From contig WJIN01000405.1 of the NCBI GenBank assembly GCA_014730295.1, forward strand, positions 1 through 7,121: a stretch of DNA of 7,121 bases, written 5' to 3'. A model generated the notes under the pieces. It saw nothing but the letters and a program-made list of their open reading frames with translations. It was not told the DNA's origin and did not search any database. Source of the DNA: Promethearchaeota archaeon. Its GTDB lineage: Archaea > Asgardarchaeota > Lokiarchaeia > Sigynarchaeales > SOKP01. This document shows, in pieces, positions 5,333 through 7,121 of this stretch. The stretch's first letter is position 1; every line of letters begins with the position of its first letter. The translations under genes and the position numbers were made by a program.

Positions 5333-6016
5333 ATGAGCGATAATGAAAAAGTAAACTATAAGCAAGAAATCTTGGACCTTCTTGAAGATTTTCCATTCGG
5401 TTTGACCATAACGGAATTAGCAGATAAGACAGGATTTCATAGAAATACGATTTCCAAGTACATGAACATATTTGAAAAAGAAAAAATTGTAAATAAAAAA
5501 GAAATTGCAACCGCCAGTGTTTACTATACTAAAGAAAGAAAATATTTAAGGAAAAATTTAGTCTTATCTTTCATTCAAGCTTTACTGTCGGGTCTGAAAC
5601 AAGAACTCCCAGATCAAGAGGAGAACCTTAAGAATATTGGTCGTATTATCACGCATGAATTTCAATTTCCAATCGGAAATACATATGCTGAAGTGTTTAA
5701 AAATGCGAAAAATAGTAGTGAGATAATTCCAAAACTTAAATTATTTCAGCATTTTTATAACTCCTTTGATTTTTTTCAAGATGATTTGGAAATTAAAATC
5801 ATTAACGCGAATGAAAACAAAATTATATTTAGATTACAAAATTCGGACTTTTTAGAACCATCGAGAAAATACCTCTACTTCTTCTCTATCGCATGTGGTA
5901 TCACAGAAGGAATTTATTTACAAAATTTAAATATGAAAGTGGATTGTTCTATCGAGAAAGTTTCCAGTTCAGATGAGAAAATTAGATACATAGATATCTC
6001 TCTTATAGCATTATAA
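5333..6016 (+). CDS. Winged-helix transcriptional regulator with C-terminal possible V4R-like sensor domain
   Basis: A 227-residue cytoplasmic DNA-binding protein. Residues about 8-68 are a winged helix: helix 1 KQEILDLLEDF, then LTITELADKTGFHRNTISKY (24-43) as the helix-turn-helix, and EKEKIVNKKEIATASVYYT as the wing. Residues 72-90 are a probable linker helix. The C-terminal part (95-227) is alpha/beta. Its end, FFSIACGITEGIYLQNLNMK (184-202 region) followed by VDCSIEKVSSSDEKIRYIDI, resembles the last helix and hairpin of V4R (4-vinyl-reductase-type) small-molecule-binding domains, but lacks their usual terminal Cys. That domain call is tentative. The gene is divergent from the radical SAM gene across a 257-base region with an operator-like dyad, so a role as local regulator, possibly autoregulated, is likely. 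No ligand can be named. Confidence 0.82.
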   Translation: MSDNEKVNYKQEILDLLEDFPFGLTITELADKTGFHRNTISKYMNIFEKEKIVNKKEIATASVYYTKERKYLRKNLVLSFIQALLSGLKQELPDQEENLKNIGRIITHEFQFPIGNTYAEVFKNAKNSSEIIPKLKLFQHFYNSFDFFQDDLEIKIINANENKIIFRLQNSDFLEPSRKYLYFFSIACGITEGIYLQNLNMKVDCSIEKVSSSDEKIRYIDISLIAL

Positions 6017-6041
6017 GGAAATCTAGCATTAATAATATTTA

Positions 6042-6062
6042 ATTCTATAATTCTAATAGAAT
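6042..6062 (+). terminator. AT-rich hairpin after the winged-helix regulator gene
   Basis: ATTCTAT (6042-6048) and ATAGAAT (6056-6062) form a 7-bp stem with a 7-base loop, starting 26 bases past the stop at 6016. The stem has only one G-C pair and no T-run follows directly. It may mark the transcript end between two convergent genes, but could be chance in AT-rich DNA. The rest of the 150-base gap (6017-6166) shows no coding sequence. Confidence 0.28.
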
Positions 6063-6152
6063 GAATATATATACACTTCCTTCTATTTTAAAATATAATA
6101 AAAATAATATGTACTATATGAATTTGTATTTCCTCTTTTAAAGCGATTTCAC

Positions 6153-6158
6153 AAAAAA
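6153..6158 (-). terminator. T6 tract just after the TrmB-type gene
   Basis: On the minus strand a run of six T lies 8 bases beyond the stop codon at 6167-6169. It has no clear hairpin. An oligo-T tract in this position is enough for archaeal termination, which suits a gene that faces a convergent neighbour. Confidence 0.4.
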
Positions 6159-6166
6159 TTAGGAAT

Positions 6167-7078
6167 TTAAATATTTTTTTCTTTTAAATCCAAAGCCTCA
6201 AAAGTCCATACACTTAAAAATTTATCGCGTAATTCATCAGCAAGTTTTGGATCTACAACATTCATGCAGGTAAATATCTGATAGGGTTTTAAAGGATTTT
6301 TCAGTTTGAAGAGTGTACGTTTTTTATCAATAATATCAAAATTGAATGACTTAAAATGGTATGTATATTTCATTCTAAAATTAGGTAATTCCTCTGAAAG
6401 ACCATAAAGGTCTTCTTGGAGGTTTTTAAGTTTTTGAAAAACCGATCTACATTTCGCTTTTTGCGCTTCTGTAAGGGGCCGTTTATCATATTCAAAACTC
6501 CACAGATCTCTAACCTTTACACCTCGATCTACGGCTTCTTTCAGAGGTGTGTAAATTAATGATGCATGAGGGATAATTTTTAAGGTACTTCTATTGATAA
6601 ATTCATTGAAAATAATCTCTTCATTTGCTTCGTTTATATATTTTACATATAATGATAAAATTGATTTTGTTCCGAATTTAGTTGACCAGAATATTTTGGA
6701 TGGTTCTTTCCTTATTTGAATTTCAGATTTATAGAGATCGTGCTCTATTTTTTTTGCCCTTTCGTATAAAAAGCTCATTTTGCGTTTATTTTCTTTTTTA
6801 TGAAAATTTATCAAATTCTCCAGAGCCTTGTTCAGATTAATCGCTATAAATTTCTTTGGTCGTGCTTCAATAACATCAATAAACCCTTTTAGATTCAATT
6901 CTTCTAAGACCTCGTAAATTCTTCCACTTGGGACTCCAGAGTCTTTGGAAATCTCTCGAGCAGTAGGAGGATTCGATTTAGAGGCAGTTAGAAGTGAGAT
7001 ATAAACATTAATCTCATAATTCGATAGATTTGCCTCGTTAAGAAATGTTTTCAAATCTTCGAGTAAATCATAGGACAT
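6167..7078 (-). CDS. TrmB-family transcriptional regulator
   Basis: 303 residues from the ATG at 7078, close to the usual TrmB-family length. Residues about 17-80 are the TrmB winged helix: LSNYEINVYISLL, then TAREISKDSGVPSGRIYEVL, then a wing with KGFIDVIEARPKKFIAINLN. Residues about 82-118 are a charged helix, probably a coiled-coil dimerisation segment. Residues about 125-303 are the effector-type domain (KIFWSTKFGTKSILSLYVKY, EEIIFNEF, SLIYTPLKEAVDRGVKVRDL), of the kind seen with PLD-like folds in this family but without HKD catalytic motifs. An in-frame GTG at 7102 would add MGLYILLI. I prefer the ATG because the family's N-terminal helix begins just after it. TrmB proteins usually respond to sugars or other metabolites; its targets are not visible here. 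The gene is convergent with the regulator at 5333-6016. Its promoter is at or beyond the window end. Confidence 0.88.
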   Translation of the reverse strand: MSYDLLEDLKTFLNEANLSNYEINVYISLLTASKSNPPTAREISKDSGVPSGRIYEVLEELNLKGFIDVIEARPKKFIAINLNKALENLINFHKKENKRKMSFLYERAKKIEHDLYKSEIQIRKEPSKIFWSTKFGTKSILSLYVKYINEANEEIIFNEFINRSTLKIIPHASLIYTPLKEAVDRGVKVRDLWSFEYDKRPLTEAQKAKCRSVFQKLKNLQEDLYGLSEELPNFRMKYTYHFKSFNFDIIDKKRTLFKLKNPLKPYQIFTCMNVVDPKLADELRDKFLSVWTFEALDLKEKNI

Positions 7079-7121
7079 TATTAATAGAATATATAAGCCC
7101 ACCTTAAAAATGGTAGCATTA

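Noticed and set aside
5307..5510. Minus-strand open frame of 67 codons overlapping the winged-helix gene
   Set aside because: It is antisense to the DNA-binding domain, and its Phe/Leu/Tyr-rich peptide is typical of the complement of Lys/Glu/Asn-rich coding sequence.
6017..6166. Possible hidden gene or RNA in the convergent gap
   Set aside because: No coding frame, tRNA-like fold or recognised RNA was seen; only a weak AT-rich hairpin and a T-tract.

Overview
The window looks like a piece of an archaeal chromosome. It is strongly AT-rich. It carries a TrmB-family regulator, a second winged-helix regulator, a radical SAM protein of the B12-binding type, a HEAT-like plus leucine-rich-repeat protein and a HExxH peptidase tail. 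Most starts have no Shine-Dalgarno sequence but have TATA-like boxes 25-40 bases upstream. This combination fits a Promethearchaeota (Asgard, Lokiarchaeia-like) genome best, but that is an inference from gene content and not proof.

Layout, left to right. Positions 1-300 (+) hold the C-terminal 99 residues of a zinc-peptidase-like protein, followed by T-rich termination sequence. Positions 354-485 (-) hold a 43-codon relic of the C-terminus of an alpha/beta hydrolase, clearly related to the intact hydrolase about 1.7 kb away. A hairpin plus T-run at 506-529 (-) ends the next gene. Three minus-strand genes follow one another: a 615-residue radical SAM protein (5075-3228), a 357-residue haloalkane-dehalogenase-type alpha/beta hydrolase (3178-2105) and a 500-residue HEAT-like/LRR protein (2065-563). 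The gaps between them are 49 and 39 bases, so the first two and perhaps all three may be co-transcribed, although TATA-like boxes also precede the second and third. A 257-base divergent control region (5076-5332) separates the radical SAM gene from a plus-strand regulator (5333-6016) with an N-terminal winged helix and a C-terminal domain that may be V4R-like. After a 150-base convergent intergenic region comes a TrmB-type regulator (-), whose promoter lies at or beyond the window edge.

The most informative non-coding part is 5076-5332. It holds a 22-bp dyad with halves CTTGTGC/GCACAAG, flanked by direct repeats of GATATTTAA exactly 30 bp apart, next to a perfectly palindromic TATA-like box. 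A second nested dyad lies in the probable leader of the radical SAM gene. The natural hypothesis is that the divergently encoded winged-helix protein senses a ligand and controls the radical SAM/hydrolase unit. The substrate is unknown. No CRISPR array, tRNA, rRNA or mobile element was seen.
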